Notes: generated from the sequence alone by a model not told the origin. A stretch of 64,000 nucleotides of DNA from Oscarella lobularis (GCF_947507565.1 NC_089185.1:434001-498000); one strand, 5' to 3'. Numbered from the stretch's first letter, positions 1 through 12,726 are shown. Program-made: numbers and translations.

Positions 1-48
1 CGATGGTCGTCAAAAACGAAGCCTCCTTGAAGCGAATTCCAATAGACG

Positions 49-3000
49 ATGACGGCGACGAAACCGCACGCAACTAGCTCCGCCCCCCTCGAAGCCATTG
101 TGCCGTTGATATCAGTAGGCGCATTTTTCGACTGCGTCACTGCGATGTCTTCGCTTAAATCGGCCGGATCGATGCGTTTTTTACCTCCTATATTAGCCGA
201 GTCTCTATTCGAGTTCCAGAAGAGAGGAGTAGAGTACGGAATTTCGAAAAACGGGAGGTGAGAGCCCGAAAATCGCCATCGTACGTCCTTTTCTAGCGTT
301 TTTTTCCCTAGATGCCTCATTGGAGATGATGTGAGCTAGGAGATGGGGCTCCCAGCGGGGGAAAATCTGTATATTTGTTTCAGATGGGCTTGGGAAAGAC
401 GCTCCAAGCACTTTCCATCGCCTACTATTACAAGAACGAGTGGCCTCTTCTCATCGTCTCGCCATCGTCTCTAAAATATTCGTGGATTGAAGAAATCGAG
501 AAATGGCTACCGGAAATTCCTCCGCAGAAAATCCATCTCGTTCGAGGAGCAAACGACATTCTGTAATTAAAAAATTTTAATCGATACAATTAATAATAAT
601 GACTTTTTTTTCGAGGCCTTTTGCATCGTGTTTGGTCACCGTTATGTCAATTGGACTCTTTTCCCTAAGAAAAGGCCAAGTTCTGCTGGACGGCTTAAAG
701 AAGCAAAAATTCCAAGTCGTTATTGTCGACGAATCGCACTACATCAAAAGCAAATATTCAAATCGAACCAAGAACATTGAAAATGTTTTGAGAGCCGCCA
801 AGAGAGTGATTATGCTGAGCGGAACTCCGGCCATATCGAGACCATCGGAAGTATGACGGGTTCTATATTTATTAGTATGATTAGTGATTTGTTTTCTTTT
901 TAGTTGTTTTCTCAAATTAATGTTTTGGCTCCTAAGGTGTTTCCGAACTTCTTTGCGTTTGCTAGACGTTACTGCGAGGCGCAGTGGGATCAGTACGGCC
1001 GATTGGATATACGGTAAACGTGATACATTATGTGGTACGCTCTTCGTGACTTTTTTTTCTCAAAGCGGAGCCTCGCATTTGGAAGAACTTCACCGAAAAC
1101 TATCCAAACACGTCCTAATTCGAAGAATGAAAACGCAGGTATTCTATTTGTAGAGGAATTAATTCAATTTTATTAATTCAATTTTCAATTGAATTTGATT
1201 AGGTCTTAGATGAATTGCCGTCCAAGTTGAGACAGAAAGTCGTCTTCGAAGTACCTCCCGAAAGAATCGTGGTACGTTTCATAAAGCTTACGTATGATCT
1301 CAATGACAGACTTCACTACGTTGTTCTAGGGTATTCAAACTGATTTTGATAGTCTGAAGGAAATCGTCGAAAATGCGGACGAAGATCCTCGATACAAAGC
1401 GAGAAAGCTCGTTCTCGAAATGTACCAAAAAACGGGAGAAATAAAAGTACAAGAAAAATTGACGAAAGCGTGCCTCCCCCTCCCCCTCCTCGACGTCATC
1501 TCGCGTCTCCGTAGATTCCCGGCGTCGTCGAATACATAAAAGTGCTGTTGAAAAACGCCGACATCAAATTTCTCGTTTTCGCTCATCATTTGAAAGTCCA
1601 GTACGCCATCGCGGCGCAATTGGTCAAACTCGGCGTCAAGTTCGTTCACATCTACGGCGAAGTGGTCCCTCGTCTTAGACACGTGACAAACGCGAACGTT
1701 TTTAATTAATAATTAAAATCGAATAGTCTCGTTTTTAGGATCTCGTGAAACAATTTCAAGAAGATCCAAAGACCACTGTAGCACTTCTGAGTCTCAAAGC
1801 AGCCAACACGGTATGACGTCACAAAATTACGTCATAATATTTTTACATTTCATCCTTAGGGGCTTCACTTGACGGCGGCGACGCACGTCGTCTTCGCCGA
1901 GCTTTACTACAATCCCGGCGAATTGATTCAGGCCGAGGATCGATGTCACCGGATCGGTCAGCGACAAAATACCCACGTGCATTATTTAATAGCGAGAGGG
2001 ACCTTGGACGATGTCATGTGGACGTCTCTTTCAACGAAGGCGAGACGCGAAGTCTGCCGAGAAACGTCTTTCTATTTAATCAATATCGTTTTAGGTTGCC
2101 ATGACTACACATGTACTGAACGGAAAAGTGGAGATGATGCGCGCTGAGAATAACGACGATAGAGATCTTAGGAGTCTATTGGAAGCGTGTTTTCACTATT
2201 GGGTTGGTGATCCTCAGACAAGCGCTACTCATGATCTATCAATAGATACTCTCGTACGCAAAGCCAAGAGAGATCAAAAGGTAGTTGCGAAAATGTTTAT
2301 TGATCGATTTAATTAATTTATGTAGGCTGTCAAGTTGGATTCGGTATTGAATCTCGATTTGGAAGAGTTTTCGTGGGATAATAGCGATGCGGAAAATCTA
2401 CTTTTGTCCGAACCTCGTGTCGTGCAAAGACGAAAGAAATCCAAAGAAAATTTTGCCGTTCTGTTTGACGACAGCGACGACGATTTCGAACCTCAAAAGA
2501 AACGACTCAAACCACGTCAAGAATCGAATCTCCCGTCTCCTCTTCAATCCGACGACGACGACGACGACGACGACGACGATTTGTCCTCTTCGTTTCTCAG
2601 TGCGGACGGCGTTGCCGGCGAAGATGAGGCGCCGGCAATCGAAATCGACGACGATAACGACTTCGAAAACGATTTGATAGAAACAATGGACAAGATTCTT
2701 CAAAGGGAAGACGAGTCGTCGAGGATCTTAGCGGAAGCAGGACTCGATAAGCAATTGCTCGAAGAAGTGTTCGCTTGTGACGACGTGGAATTCTCGTCGA
2801 CGCAAAACGTTTGCGAGGTAAGAGAGCGCACCCCAACGTTTTCTCACTTAAAAAATCATTCAAATTTTAAGGGTACTGCCAAGTTTTTTCCTACGCACGA
2901 TATTCGTCTTCCCGACGATATTCCCTTTTATAGCAAGCCTCTAGTACCGGCTGCTGACGATAGTAGCGGAAAACTTAAATTTTTTATTAGTGTTTACACC

Positions 3001-4257
3001 GAACGATTTCACATTTACAACGAGGTAAAAAGTCGGTGCCTTTTGAAATTAGCTTAGATGATCAAGCCGCGTTTTGTAGAACGACGAATTTTATCACTGC
3101 AACGTTGCTCTCAGTGAGATTCTGAGTGGGCATCAGCCAGAAAAGCTGCCTGAGATTCTATTCAGTTCCTCCAACTTCCAAGCGGCTTATCGATTTGTTA
3201 GAAAATATCAGAAGTACAGTAACGCAGCTTTTTACTCTTGCAAGCTCTATAAGCGATTTCTTTTGTAGACTAAGTGTTAGGGACAAAGTGTTGGTTCGCA
3301 ATGCGAGAGAAATCACTGCAGATGTCCGCACGACTTTAGCCGGAGTGAAACAAGTAATGAAAAGAATTAAGTCTACATTTCTACGCGTTGAATATGTGCG
3401 TGCTTCTAGCGTACTCGAGACAAAAAATTCACCCGATATCTCAATAAGGTTTTCTCTCTCTGAAAGTCAAGTCAAAGCGCCGATAGGGAAAACGCGTCAT
3501 TTTTTTAGGAGGCTTTCAACGAAACGGCCGTGTTCGACGCGGCACAAGCCGCAGGCGGAGAAATTCGCATCGTTCAAAATCCCATTACACTTCAACCTAT
3601 AGGAACGAAGTCGGGAAAAGGGAGGGTCAAGCGACAGAACGATGCTAGTCGAAAAAAAGACTTTATGTACCTACAAGCTGTCCTACCCGACGGAAAAGTC
3701 GTCTGCGCGGCTTGCATGAAATCGTTTAAAGTCGACGATAGCGCCACTGTGCCGTACGGCGGAAGATTCTGCTCCGAAGAGTGCTACACCGACTATCGCC
3801 TGAAGACGGGAAAGAGCAAGGCGAGACGGCTGCTACAGGAAGAGGAGAAAGGAATATGCGACGTGTGCCAAGTCGATACCGAGGATCTTCGAATGAAACT
3901 GCGGTAAGTTTGGTTGAGATGTCCTTTGGCAGATCTTTGACTGTTGGGGGGGGAGACAGATCGCTGGAAAATGCTGCCGATCGCTTGGACGTCTTGATGA
4001 AAACGGGAAGATTCGGCGAACTATCTGAAAACTGTTTGAAAGGAATCATTACTACTCCCATCGCCGGCAAAGTGAGCTTATATATAAAATCGAGATTATA
4101 TTTGGGAGCGAACGATGTATTTTAGCTTTGGCATGCCGATCACATAGTTCCCGTGAGCCGAGGTGGCGGAGCCTGCTCAAGGAACAACTTGAGAATTTTA
4201 TGCGTTCCCTGTCATCAGAGGGTGACAAAAGAGCAGCTGGCTAAGAAGAAAGACTGA
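49..4257 (+). CDS. ZRANB3: ZRANB3-like annealing helicase with C-terminal HNH nuclease
   Basis: SNF2-family translocase that remodels stalled replication forks; family members rewind DNA and cut it with an HNH domain. Many short introns. Exon 1 ends at 257 ([15 protein letters not shown]), a 19-nt exon lies at 312-330, and the next starts at 384. Spliced together they give the Walker A stretch GRCLIGDDMGLGKT. The DESH box ([11 protein letters not shown], about 721-760) and motif VI ([11 protein letters not shown], about 1930-1965) are intact. A poly-Asp run lies at about 2548-2580. The C-terminal part has the CxxC...C...C cluster (VCAACMKSF to CSEECY, about 3700-3790), then CDVCQV, and the HNH core [13 protein letters not shown] near 4135-4170, ending at TGA 4255-4257. 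Order and spacing match animal ZRANB3. I could not find the NZF zinc finger, a PIP box or a terminal APIM motif. The first in-frame ATG was used as start; an upstream exon is possible. Confidence 0.88.
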
Positions 4258-4462
4258 GAAGCTTTATTATTATTTAAGGTTGGAGAAACATTTATTTGAG
4301 CAGAAATTCTATTCACAGGTTTTCGTGGACGTCAGAGTCCGTTCGTGTTCATCCGATGAAGATCGCGACTAACTAAAGGTGAAACACATGAAACTTTATT
4401 TGACAACAAACGCGAGTTCTCTCTTTTTTTATTCTCGCACAGGCATTCAAAATTTCAATCTA

Positions 4463-5177
4463 TCACATTTTCCTCTGGTTGCCAAAACCTCCCAAACCAG
4501 CCTGAGTAGCCCCCTGGTTGCTACCCATCTGCTTCGATGCGACAAACTTTCCGGCATCAATCTGATCCTGACTGAAATTCCTCTCATTTTTCTCCGACAT
4601 CTTCACACCGAGTTTTGGTCCACTGAAGCCTTTCTTCTGCGCCTGCAACAGCCAAATCGCGTCATTCGAAAAGCGCCATGGCAACGTACCTGTCTTCCCA
4701 ACGAATCAATGCAAATGAGCACCTGAACACAAAGGGAGTTGGGTGGCGAAGACGGGGGCGGAGGTGGAACAAGAACAGCGTCTTCTCACCTGTTTCATGT
4801 TCTGGCCTTCGAATAGGTCGACTGTTTGGAAGTTTTCACTGTCTGGCACCCCGTAACGTCGCACTGCCTGGGTAAACGCGCTGATATTTTCCATCTGCGA
4901 CGACCGAATGACCGGAACTGTATGGGACTCGTAAAGAATTGCAAACTGACCTGTTTAAACGCCATTTTAGACTCTTGGATTTTCTTAACGGATCCCGGTT
5001 CAAGCACATTGATGAGTCTAGGAAAAGACGGGCGGTGAAAGAGAGAGATGGAAGTTAGGAAAATTCTCTTTGTTACTTGCACAACGTCTTGCCATCCTTT
5101 AGCGCTTCTTGAAGCGCTCCTGACAGCTTTTCACCAGTTACGGCTTCGATCCAGCCACGACACTCGCTTTCGGACAT
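4463..5177 (-). CDS. Transgelin/calponin-family actin-binding protein
   Basis: Small actin-associated protein with one calponin-homology (CH) domain and one C-terminal calponin repeat, like transgelin (SM22) of muscle and motile cells. Exon 1 reads ECRGWIEAVTGEKLSG and DGKTLCK. It splices to LINVLEPGS, which restores the family motif CKLINVL. Then come ENFQTVDLFEGQNMKQ (the usual FQTVDLFE of transgelins) and a last exon with IDAGKFVASKQMGSNQGATQ, the calponin repeat. About 155 residues against about 200 in vertebrates; the N-terminus before ECRGWIEA is short, so an upstream exon may be missed. The start at 5177 (MSESECRG) is the nearest ATG in frame. It converges on ZRANB3 (about 205 bp between stops) and diverges from the CEP126-like gene (about 260 bp). 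Confidence 0.82.
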
Positions 5178-5437
5178 GTTAGAGAGCGAAGTAGTTTCTC
5201 GAGAAGAACTGCACTGCGCTAAAGAGGTGGGCGCCACACCCCCGGATCTCCTGGAACCGGACCTACCACAAATCACTCGTCAAAAAAATCACAATCGCCC
5301 ATTGAGGCTGAAGTTCAAAAATAATAGGACGAGTCGTCGTCCCTGGTCGTGGCGTGGATGTCATCTCTTGGTTTATAAATCAATCCCCATGGCAACTATG
5401 TCCGGGAGTCTTGATCGTTGTTGAAGGGGTCGATGGG

Positions 5438-7853
5438 ATGTTTGGCGGAGCTTACTCGTATCCTTTAGCAGCCCAAACGCGTTCTATTGTGCTTTTTCTT
5501 ACGCTTAAATATCCTTGACGAGTGTTTAGGAGAAAATATCGCGATTTAGAAACGGAGAGGCTGACAACGGGCCGCAGCAACGTCAGCCAGAGCTACCTTC
5601 TAGCGAGAAAGTTGTCCGCGGAGACAAACAAAAGAAGACGGTAAGCACAAAAAAGCCTCTTTGTGGCACACTAACGTTCCCATAAAAAAAAAGAGCGATG
5701 GAAGAGCGAAGAAAAGCGCGAGAGGAAGCCGAGAATCGGCGAAGGGAAGAGATCTTAGCGGAGCGAAGAAAGAAGCAGAGAGAAGCGTCGAGCTTGATTC
5801 GGATCCAGAAGATCCAGTTCGGCAGCAGAAAAGGGGGTCCGGGAGGAGGAGGAGGAGGAGCAAAAGGATCGACACGACCGCCTTCTCCCAAAGTCGTTCA
5901 CTTTGCACCGACCGTTGAAAGTAAGGGATTGCTTACGTGGAGAATTAATTAATACGATGATTTGATATAGGTCATCATTATTATCCATCGGCAACGGGTT
6001 CGATTGGATTCTCTTCGAATGGTCTTCGCGTAGTCGAGGGCTACAAGGTTGAACTAAGCAATCAGGGAAGTGCAAGGTCGGCATTGGACGAGGCATTGCG
6101 TGCAATTCGCAGCGGCGGAAATTCGACGCCCTCCCCTGCTCTCGCTCGTCCTTCAAGTAATGGTATAATAAATAGAAGTGCGTGGATGGAGCGGGTGGGC
6201 GCGACGAAAGAGGGGAGCGCCGCTAGACAAAAAGGCGGGAGCGATTTGTCATTGGAGGACGTATCTAGCCCCGAATTGGAGGAGGAGGAGGAGGAGGAGG
6301 AGGAAGAAGACGAAAAACACAATCCAGTCAATATATCAGTGGACAGCATCGAAGACGAAAACGATTCAAAGGCAACGATAAATCACGCGGACAAAAAAGA
6401 TGAAGAGAAAAAAGAGAAAGTCGAGCCACTGCCGTCCAAAAACGTCGCGTGGACCGTTCCCATGTCGCCGTCTCTCGTTGATATTCAACGTCGACCGGCC
6501 GACGCCGATTTGTCGGACTTGCGAAAGGTGTCGTCGGAATCATGTATAGACGATCGCAAAAGCGCCGTCGGCGTCGTCGAGAGTCCGACTCCGCGTGCCA
6601 CGAAAGTCTTCGATCGTTCCGTCGTCATGAACGCGGGTGCCGCCGTCGCCGTTCACGCGGCGTTGAGCGAATACCTCGCCGGCAAAACGGTTTCGAAAGT
6701 CGCGCCGACGACGCATCAACCGGAACCGGATCCGGGAAGATTCACGTCGTACGTCCACGTGCCGACGCCTCAGCAACTCGGGAGTTCGTCGTCCCTAACG
6801 ACGGACGAACAACCGAAGGGTATTCTTAAGAAACTTAGCTCGAGCTCGACGACCTCGTTGAGAACGACGGGGTCGAAGAAATCGGTTCGATTTGCCGACG
6901 CTGAGGAGATGTCTAGCAGTAAGAAAGGCGTCGTATCTTCGTCAGGAAAGCGGGGCTGTAAATCTGAGGATAGTGGAGTTCAAAGACGCGAGGCCGTTTC
7001 TGTGGCGAGTATTGCGCGAAAGACAAAAGGCCTGAAGGGAAACGGTGCTGGAGCTGTGGCGCCGGCAGCCGTGACTGGCAATAGACGATACGCTGACAAT
7101 AATATCAACGGTTTGGCTGGCGGGCTGGAGAAGACGCCCACCGACGAGGAAATTAATGAACTATGGGGAAAGGTGAGGTCGTGTCTGAGAGCCGACGAAG
7201 GAAAATCTTCCTACCGAAACGGCGACACAATGGCGATTCGAAGAGCAATGACCCAACGACCTACGATGAGAGATACTTCCGAAGTGACTCTTCATTATCC
7301 GTACGACGGAGTTCGGTCTCCCAGACTGCAGCAGCAACAGCAACAGCAACAGCAGAGACAGACGACGCAGAGCGACAAACGTAACCGCGCCGTTCTTAAT
7401 TAATGGTCATTTATCTATTGATTTCTTGCAGCTATTACGGCACTTTCCTTGGAAGAGCAGCAAATCCTGAAATCTTTGGAAAGGATCAACACGAAGTTGA
7501 GTGGTAAGACCGATCGCCTTTGCCAGGGGGATTCGCGAGTTTAATTTTTAGACAAACAAGCAGCTCTTCATCAAGCAACCGTCTCCATCACAACGCTACG
7601 TCCGCAGTTTTCCCAATCAGCACTTCTAGTACAGGTAAGCCGGTTTCTTTAATTAGCTCGCATCCTAAAAGCGAAAGAATGCCTACGACAGCAGAAAAGA
7701 GCTTCCGGGGCTCTACCTAAAACGCGAATCCGCCGCAATCCGCAGGCGATTGCGGCGGCGGCGGTGGCGGCAGCTGCAGCGACGACAGGAGGCCACCAAT
7801 CGCTTTTGTCACGAACTCAGCCATCATACAAACAACCAACATACAATACGTGA
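5438..7853 (+). CDS. CEP126-like centrosomal/ciliary protein (tentative)
   Basis: Long low-complexity protein I match only tentatively to CEP126, a centrosome and cilium-base protein. Near the N-terminus is a charged helix (EERRKAREEAENRRREE, EILAERRKKQREA, about 5698-5790). Next come PKVVHFAPTVE and ARSALDEALRAIRSGG, resembling the conserved LEEAL(K/R)xI segment of CEP126. The centre is disordered, with a Glu run (about 6280-6315), serine-rich tracts (KKSVRFADAEE) and a poly-Gln run (about 7330-7360). Near the C-terminus LSLEEQQILKSLERINTKLS is followed by KQAALHQATVSITTLR, another CEP126-like feature. Proposed introns: about 5490-5530, one before 5695, one before 5972, then 7403-7432, 7505-7551 and about 7635-7694. 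The chosen frame ends YNT-stop at 7851-7853. The start at 5438 (MFGGAYSYPL) is a guess. Other coiled-coil centrosomal families cannot be excluded. Confidence 0.5.
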
Positions 7854-7912
7854 CGTAAAAGCCTACAACCTATAGCTAATGTACATACAAGATAATTTTC
7901 GACTGGAAAAAC

Positions 7913-9840
7913 TCAGGCAAGTCCTTCTTCAATAATGCGCAAATCTTCGAAATCCTCCTCTATGATCTCTTTGAGATGTTTTAGACCGCGTTGCTGTTCC
8001 TTGAGATGCTGCTGAATATTCTCCAAGTGGGCAGGATCGAGATGAAACTCGCCGTCGTTCTGCGTCAATCGCGCTTGACTCTGTAGCCGAATTTGCGACA
8101 TGAGCTCGCTCAGGCGTCCCTTGAACTGAAGCGGAGCATTCAACTCGGACTGGAGACTGTCGAATTGAATTCGAAGCTGTTCTTCCTCCGGTTGAATGGC
8201 GAAGCCCTGCTTGCGAACGATCTCCTGATGGACCATGACGCTCACGATTCGTCGCGCCAATTCGACGTGCTTCCTTTTCAACTGGGCCAACTTGGACATG
8301 GTGACCGCGTGCTGTTGCTGCGCCTCGCGAATCGTCGTCTGAAGAATTTTCAATCGCGACTGATGCTGACTCGTCTCCTGCTCCTGCTGCTTCATGCGCT
8401 CGCGCACTTCGGACAGGCCGACGAGCGGAACGGGAACGAGACGCGTCGGATCGGGATTCTCCTCCTTCGCGCGATCCCACGCGAAATCGTCGACGCTCGA
8501 CGGCGGATTGCCGAGATACGCTTTCACTTGCGTCGACGTCATGCCCGTTTTCAGATAAATCTCCTCAGCTCCGTTTTGCTGCAGTTGCGATTTGCTCGAA
8601 GTCGACTGGAGAAACGTGTAGACTTTGCTCGCCGGAATTCGACGGCTTCCGCCGCCGAACGATTGCTCGGCGACGTAGAGAACGACTTCCGTGTGATCGT
8701 TCGGTAGGCCTCGAATGCTTTCCACGTGAACGCTCAACTCCTGTTTGCCGCCTAGGATACGATGAAACGTCTGCTCGATTTGAGTTTTCTTCTCCTTCAA
8801 GTCGCCTTCGCGTTGTCGAAATCGGATCCCGATGATCCCGTCTTCGTCTTTCGATTCGAATAGGCGATTATAAGCGATCGCTTTGAAACGACAGAAGGGA
8901 TTGTCCGAAGCGAAGTCCACCGTTTGCTGCGAGTTGGCGATTCCCTTTCCGAAGCCCCAATACGCTTGCAACTGATTAAACTTGGCCAACACTTTATCGC
9001 GATCGTCGCCGAACAAGACCGGCTGGGACAAGGCTTGGACCATCAATGCAAGACTAAGATTTTGCTGTGGCTGTTGCTGTGGCTGTTGAAGACCGCTACC
9101 GCCACCGAGCCCCAGCCCAACGCCTCCCAGCATGCCTCTCTGCCCTAGAGAGGTAGTTCCCCCTAGTCCAAGTCCACTAGTTGGAACACCGAGACTTTGA
9201 CCTAGTCCCAAGTTCAGACCTCCCTGCTGCTGCTGTTGCTGGCCCAGCGTCAATCCCCCGCCGCCCAAACCCAAGCCTCCGCCGCCGCCCAAACCCCAGC
9301 CTCCGCCGCCGCCCAAACCCAAGCTTCCACCGCCGCCGCTCAAACCCAAACTTCCACCGCCCAAACTTGAGGTACCCAAGCCCAAGCCAGTCGTGCCCTG
9401 TTGACCCAGTTTCAACCCTCCACCGCCGCCTAAAGTCGATCCGCTCGCTCCTAAGCCACTGCCTAAGCTGCTGCCCAACGACAAGCCTCCTTGTGGCTGT
9501 TGTTGACCCAAGCCTAACGTTCCTCTCCCGATGCCTCCTAAGGTCGACTGCTGTTGTTGCTGGCCGAGACCGAGACCGAGGCCGAGATTTAAACCGCCAC
9601 CGCTGCCTATGCTGGCAGTGGGCTGTTGACGAATTTGAGGCTGTCCTATTCCGAGCTTAAGACCCGTTCCTCCTTGCAGCGTCTGTCCTAAGTTCAGTCC
9701 TAGCGTTGTTCCTCCTTGCGGCTGGCCGCCGAGATTCAGACCAGGTCCTAAAGGGGCCTCACGTTGAGAAAAGTCAATGCAGTACTAAGGCGCGGTATAA
9801 AGGTAGACAAATAACCTCCAAGTTTTAATCCTTGGGACAT
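7913..9840 (-). CDS. NUP54: Nucleoporin NUP54 with an LG-repeat N-terminus
   Basis: Member of the central-channel NUP62-NUP58-NUP54 complex of the nuclear pore. The C-terminal two thirds are typical: QLQAYWGFGKG, NPFCRFKAIAYN, then EDGIIGIRFRQREG, the alpha/beta domain (GGKQELSVHVESIRGLPN) and the coiled-coil half (about 8350-7920) that binds NUP58 and NUP62. One short intron: exon 1 encodes MSQGLKLG at 9840-9816, and exon 2 starts near 9750 (GPGLNLGG). The rest is one exon. The N-terminal ~240 residues are Gly/Leu/Gln-rich repeats such as GLGLG, SLGLGGG and GLNLGLGQ, with no phenylalanine, where NUP54 normally has FG repeats. Convergent with the CEP126-like gene (59 bp between stops); divergent from INTS13, 68 bp away. 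Confidence 0.93.
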
Positions 9841-9908
9841 CATTGTGGAAGTGCAGGCTCCGGTTCCTACTTCAGTTTATCCGGGGGCCCCTGTCGGCGA
9901 GAGTCGTG
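9841..9908. promoter_or_regulatory. Short bidirectional promoter/5'UTR spacer NUP54-INTS13
   Basis: Only 68 bp separate the divergent start codons of NUP54 (minus) and INTS13 (plus), so one compact promoter probably serves both and must overlap transcribed sequence. No TATA box is evident. That this is a shared promoter is inference from geometry. Confidence 0.5.
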
Positions 9909-12726
9909 ATGGAAGCGACGATTTTAGTCGATCGCGGCCCCGAAATGCAGTCTTACGGGCCACGACCGATGGATATAGACGTCAGCAAAGTGAGAGGAAC
10001 CGCAGGCGGGCACGAAAAAAACACGATGAAAGTGATGCGCTCGCTCTGGAGTTTTGCCATCGAAGGAGCCGTCGAATACGCAAGAATATTCTACGATCTC
10101 TTCCTTCCCAAAGCGAACGTACGGTCGCGAATCGAATAGCAAGCGCAAAACGCACCGCAACGTCGATTTTAGATCAACTTCGCCGTGGTTAGCGGCGAAG
10201 ACAATTACGAGGAATTATTTGACATCACCGAAACTCAAGATCTACGAAAAGTGAAAAAAACGTTTTAAAAGTGACTTCTGACGACGCGTTTCTCATCCAG
10301 TTGCTCTCGAAACTCGCTCTCCTCAATGGAAATCAATCGTCGTCATCAAAACACACGAAGTCGAATAGTGAATGGCAAGAAAAGCGGTTCGCTTTTGGAA
10401 TGGAGCGCGTGCTTGCGAGAAGGCAGAAAATGGGAACGTTGGCCGCTCGATCTTTCATCATACTCATAACGTCACTCTCCTCCGATAACATGTATTTGAG
10501 TCGTGCTAATTAATATTGACTGTAAATTCTAATTTTTTAGCGTTTCTTTTCCTGAAAGGCTTCAATCGATGGTAAAGAAGTTACTGGATGAAGGGTCAGT
10601 GCGGGTTTTTTTTGCAGCACTTTGAGCTACAATGTGTTGCTATGGGTTTAGCAATAACGCCCAAATTTTGTGCATTAATATTTACCGTCAGAGTCATCTC
10701 AGTCTATCTTCGAAAGTACGCAATAATCGAACATTCTTTCAAGTGGAAATTTTGCTTGATTAGACGCTAGACGTTTCTCGGCAGCTGAAATTTGAGTCAG
10801 TCGCCTACGATCAAATATTTTCCCACATGTGCCGGCTGGTTCAAAATCAATACAATCTACAGCGCACTACAATAACCGGAATACCCATGAAAGTAATGAA
10901 AAAACGTTCATCTCCCTCCCTTTAGCGGCCTCACTACAATGACATAACAGGAAGAACAGCAAGCAGGTGCTTCGGCCAATTACGACGTCGATCTTTTGCA
11001 CGAGTCCAACGCGTACTTGAGCTCAGAAGCAAGAGGTGACGTCACGGATCTCGCGTTCCTGGTTCAGTTTCTCGCTATAGGCGGTCAGTTGGTTCTCAAG
11101 TGGTCGGCGCCGAGAAATCCATCTCTAGACGTGCAGCAGTGTCCCGCCGTCGTGAAAGTCACGCCAGTCGACGTATGACCACATCTCTATTTATGCGTGT
11201 CTGTATTCATTTTTTTTCGTTGAAGGTAATCAGTCGCCATGCAACGTGCTTGATACAATTTCTTCTTCACGGTCGCGCCGTTTTGCTGGAGTCAAAACAC
11301 AGTCATAAATCTGTGCAGTACGCGCTAGTCTGCCACGGAGGTACTTAGTAGTTTTGTTTTCACTTAGTCTAGTTAAACTGAACTGCAGGAACTGTGCATC
11401 TTCACTGTTACATATCTGCTTCCGTTCGATCTCACCTCGAAGATCCGCCTTCGATTAGCGAAGGATTTGGCGGCAGAGTGACAGACTATAGGATTAAAGT
11501 TCGTTTTCTAATGTACGATAGTGGGCGTTGTTTATTGGCTGGCAATAGGATTTCGGAGATTTAATGAAAAGTAGTCTTTTGGTTTCTCTGCCGGCTTCCA
11601 AGTCAAAGCGGCCTATGACAGCCGGTAAATTTGACTGGATTCAATCTAAAGTTCCAACCGTCGTATTTTCAGCGCTTCAAAGACTGGAGAAAGTGACTCG
11701 ATTCTGGCCTTTGGTTCTCGGAGAAACAGTCATGTTCAATCTGACATACGTAAAAAAGAAAATAATTTGACGTTGCAGCGCATGAATAGCATTCCGTTTA
11801 TCATAGGAATTGGAGCCGTTACTGAGCTTGATTCAGCAGGACTCCCTTTCTTCTGAAGGCGTCAGCGAATGCATCAAGGTGGGTAGACAACTGGGATTAT
11901 AAATAGTAATTCAAATGGTCAAGAATCCAGGTAATTCATCAATTGAAGTACAAGGAAGAGAACAATGAGCCGCTATCCATAACCGGAATGACGATACGTA
12001 GCAAGGGCCCAAGAAGGTGCTTACTTACCATACCGAATTCGTCAATAAATAAGCAACCTATTTGTTGATTAACTTCAGGGAAGAATTATATAGACAGCTT
12101 TGGGACGAACTCAATTTTTTCCTCGAGGGTCTTTCTGGTTTGTCGCCGAACCACAACAAGGTGAAACCGGCTAGATTGATGGGGGGAGAGAGAGAGAGAG
12201 AGGCAGCGTGATGTATGCGCATATCCGTAGGTGCACGCACGTTTGAAGGAGATACGGCCACCGGTTGAGTCGATAGACAGAATGATGGGAATCCCAGGTC
12301 AGAGAGTGACGGCGAATTGCGAGTTCTTAGTAACAACGTCGTCGTCGTGCAGATGACGTCCAGTCCTTTATTCAATTGCACTCAAGTCGTCAAACGGCGG
12401 ACGACGACGAATTGAATCCGCCCAAAAAGATGCGTTTGTCGTCGAATCAAAAACGCGGAGGCGGAGGCGGCGGCGGTCTCCCATTTCCCGTCACAGGTTC
12501 GTCTGTCTTTTTGTTTAATTAGGATAAACGTGGGGTATCGTGTAATTTTAAAGGCTCCTCCCAGTCGTTTTCCCTCTTTGATCTGTTCAAACGAAAGGAG
12601 GAAGTCGTCGCATGTCAGAGAGGAGGACGCCACGACAAGTTTTCAGGTGAGTACGAGCAGGACGACAAACATAAGACCAAACTTTACACGTGGATGAAAG
12701 CGGGGGAGAGTAATGGCTCTGCGTAG
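9909..12726 (+). CDS. INTS13: Integrator complex subunit 13 (Asunder)
   Basis: Subunit of the Integrator complex, which processes snRNA 3' ends and attenuates Pol II; the fly protein Asunder is also needed for dynein recruitment to the nuclear envelope. The N-terminus ATILVDRGPEM matches the family VWA-like start (TVFVVD..PYM), followed by LWSFAIEGAVEYARIFYDLF. Then come TITGIPMK, SANYDVDLLHESNAYLSSE, LILKW-type LVLKWSAPRN, CLIQFLLHGRAVLLE and EDPPSISEGFGGRVTDYRI, all family hallmarks. Splicing at about 11750/11811 joins FNLTY to ELEPLLSLIQQDSLSSEG. The C-terminus GSSQSFSLFDLFKRKE ... RHDKFSGEYEQDDKHK ... LYTWMKAGESNGSA matches the conserved Integrator tail. TAG lies at 12724-12726. About ten introns. 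The first ATG after the shared promoter was taken as start; it leaves the N-terminus a few residues shorter than in vertebrates. Confidence 0.9.

Noticed and set aside
2548-2580. Poly-Asp (GAC)n run in ZRANB3 as an assembly error
   Set aside because: The frame stays open on both sides into conserved sequence, and acidic linkers occur in this part of the protein.
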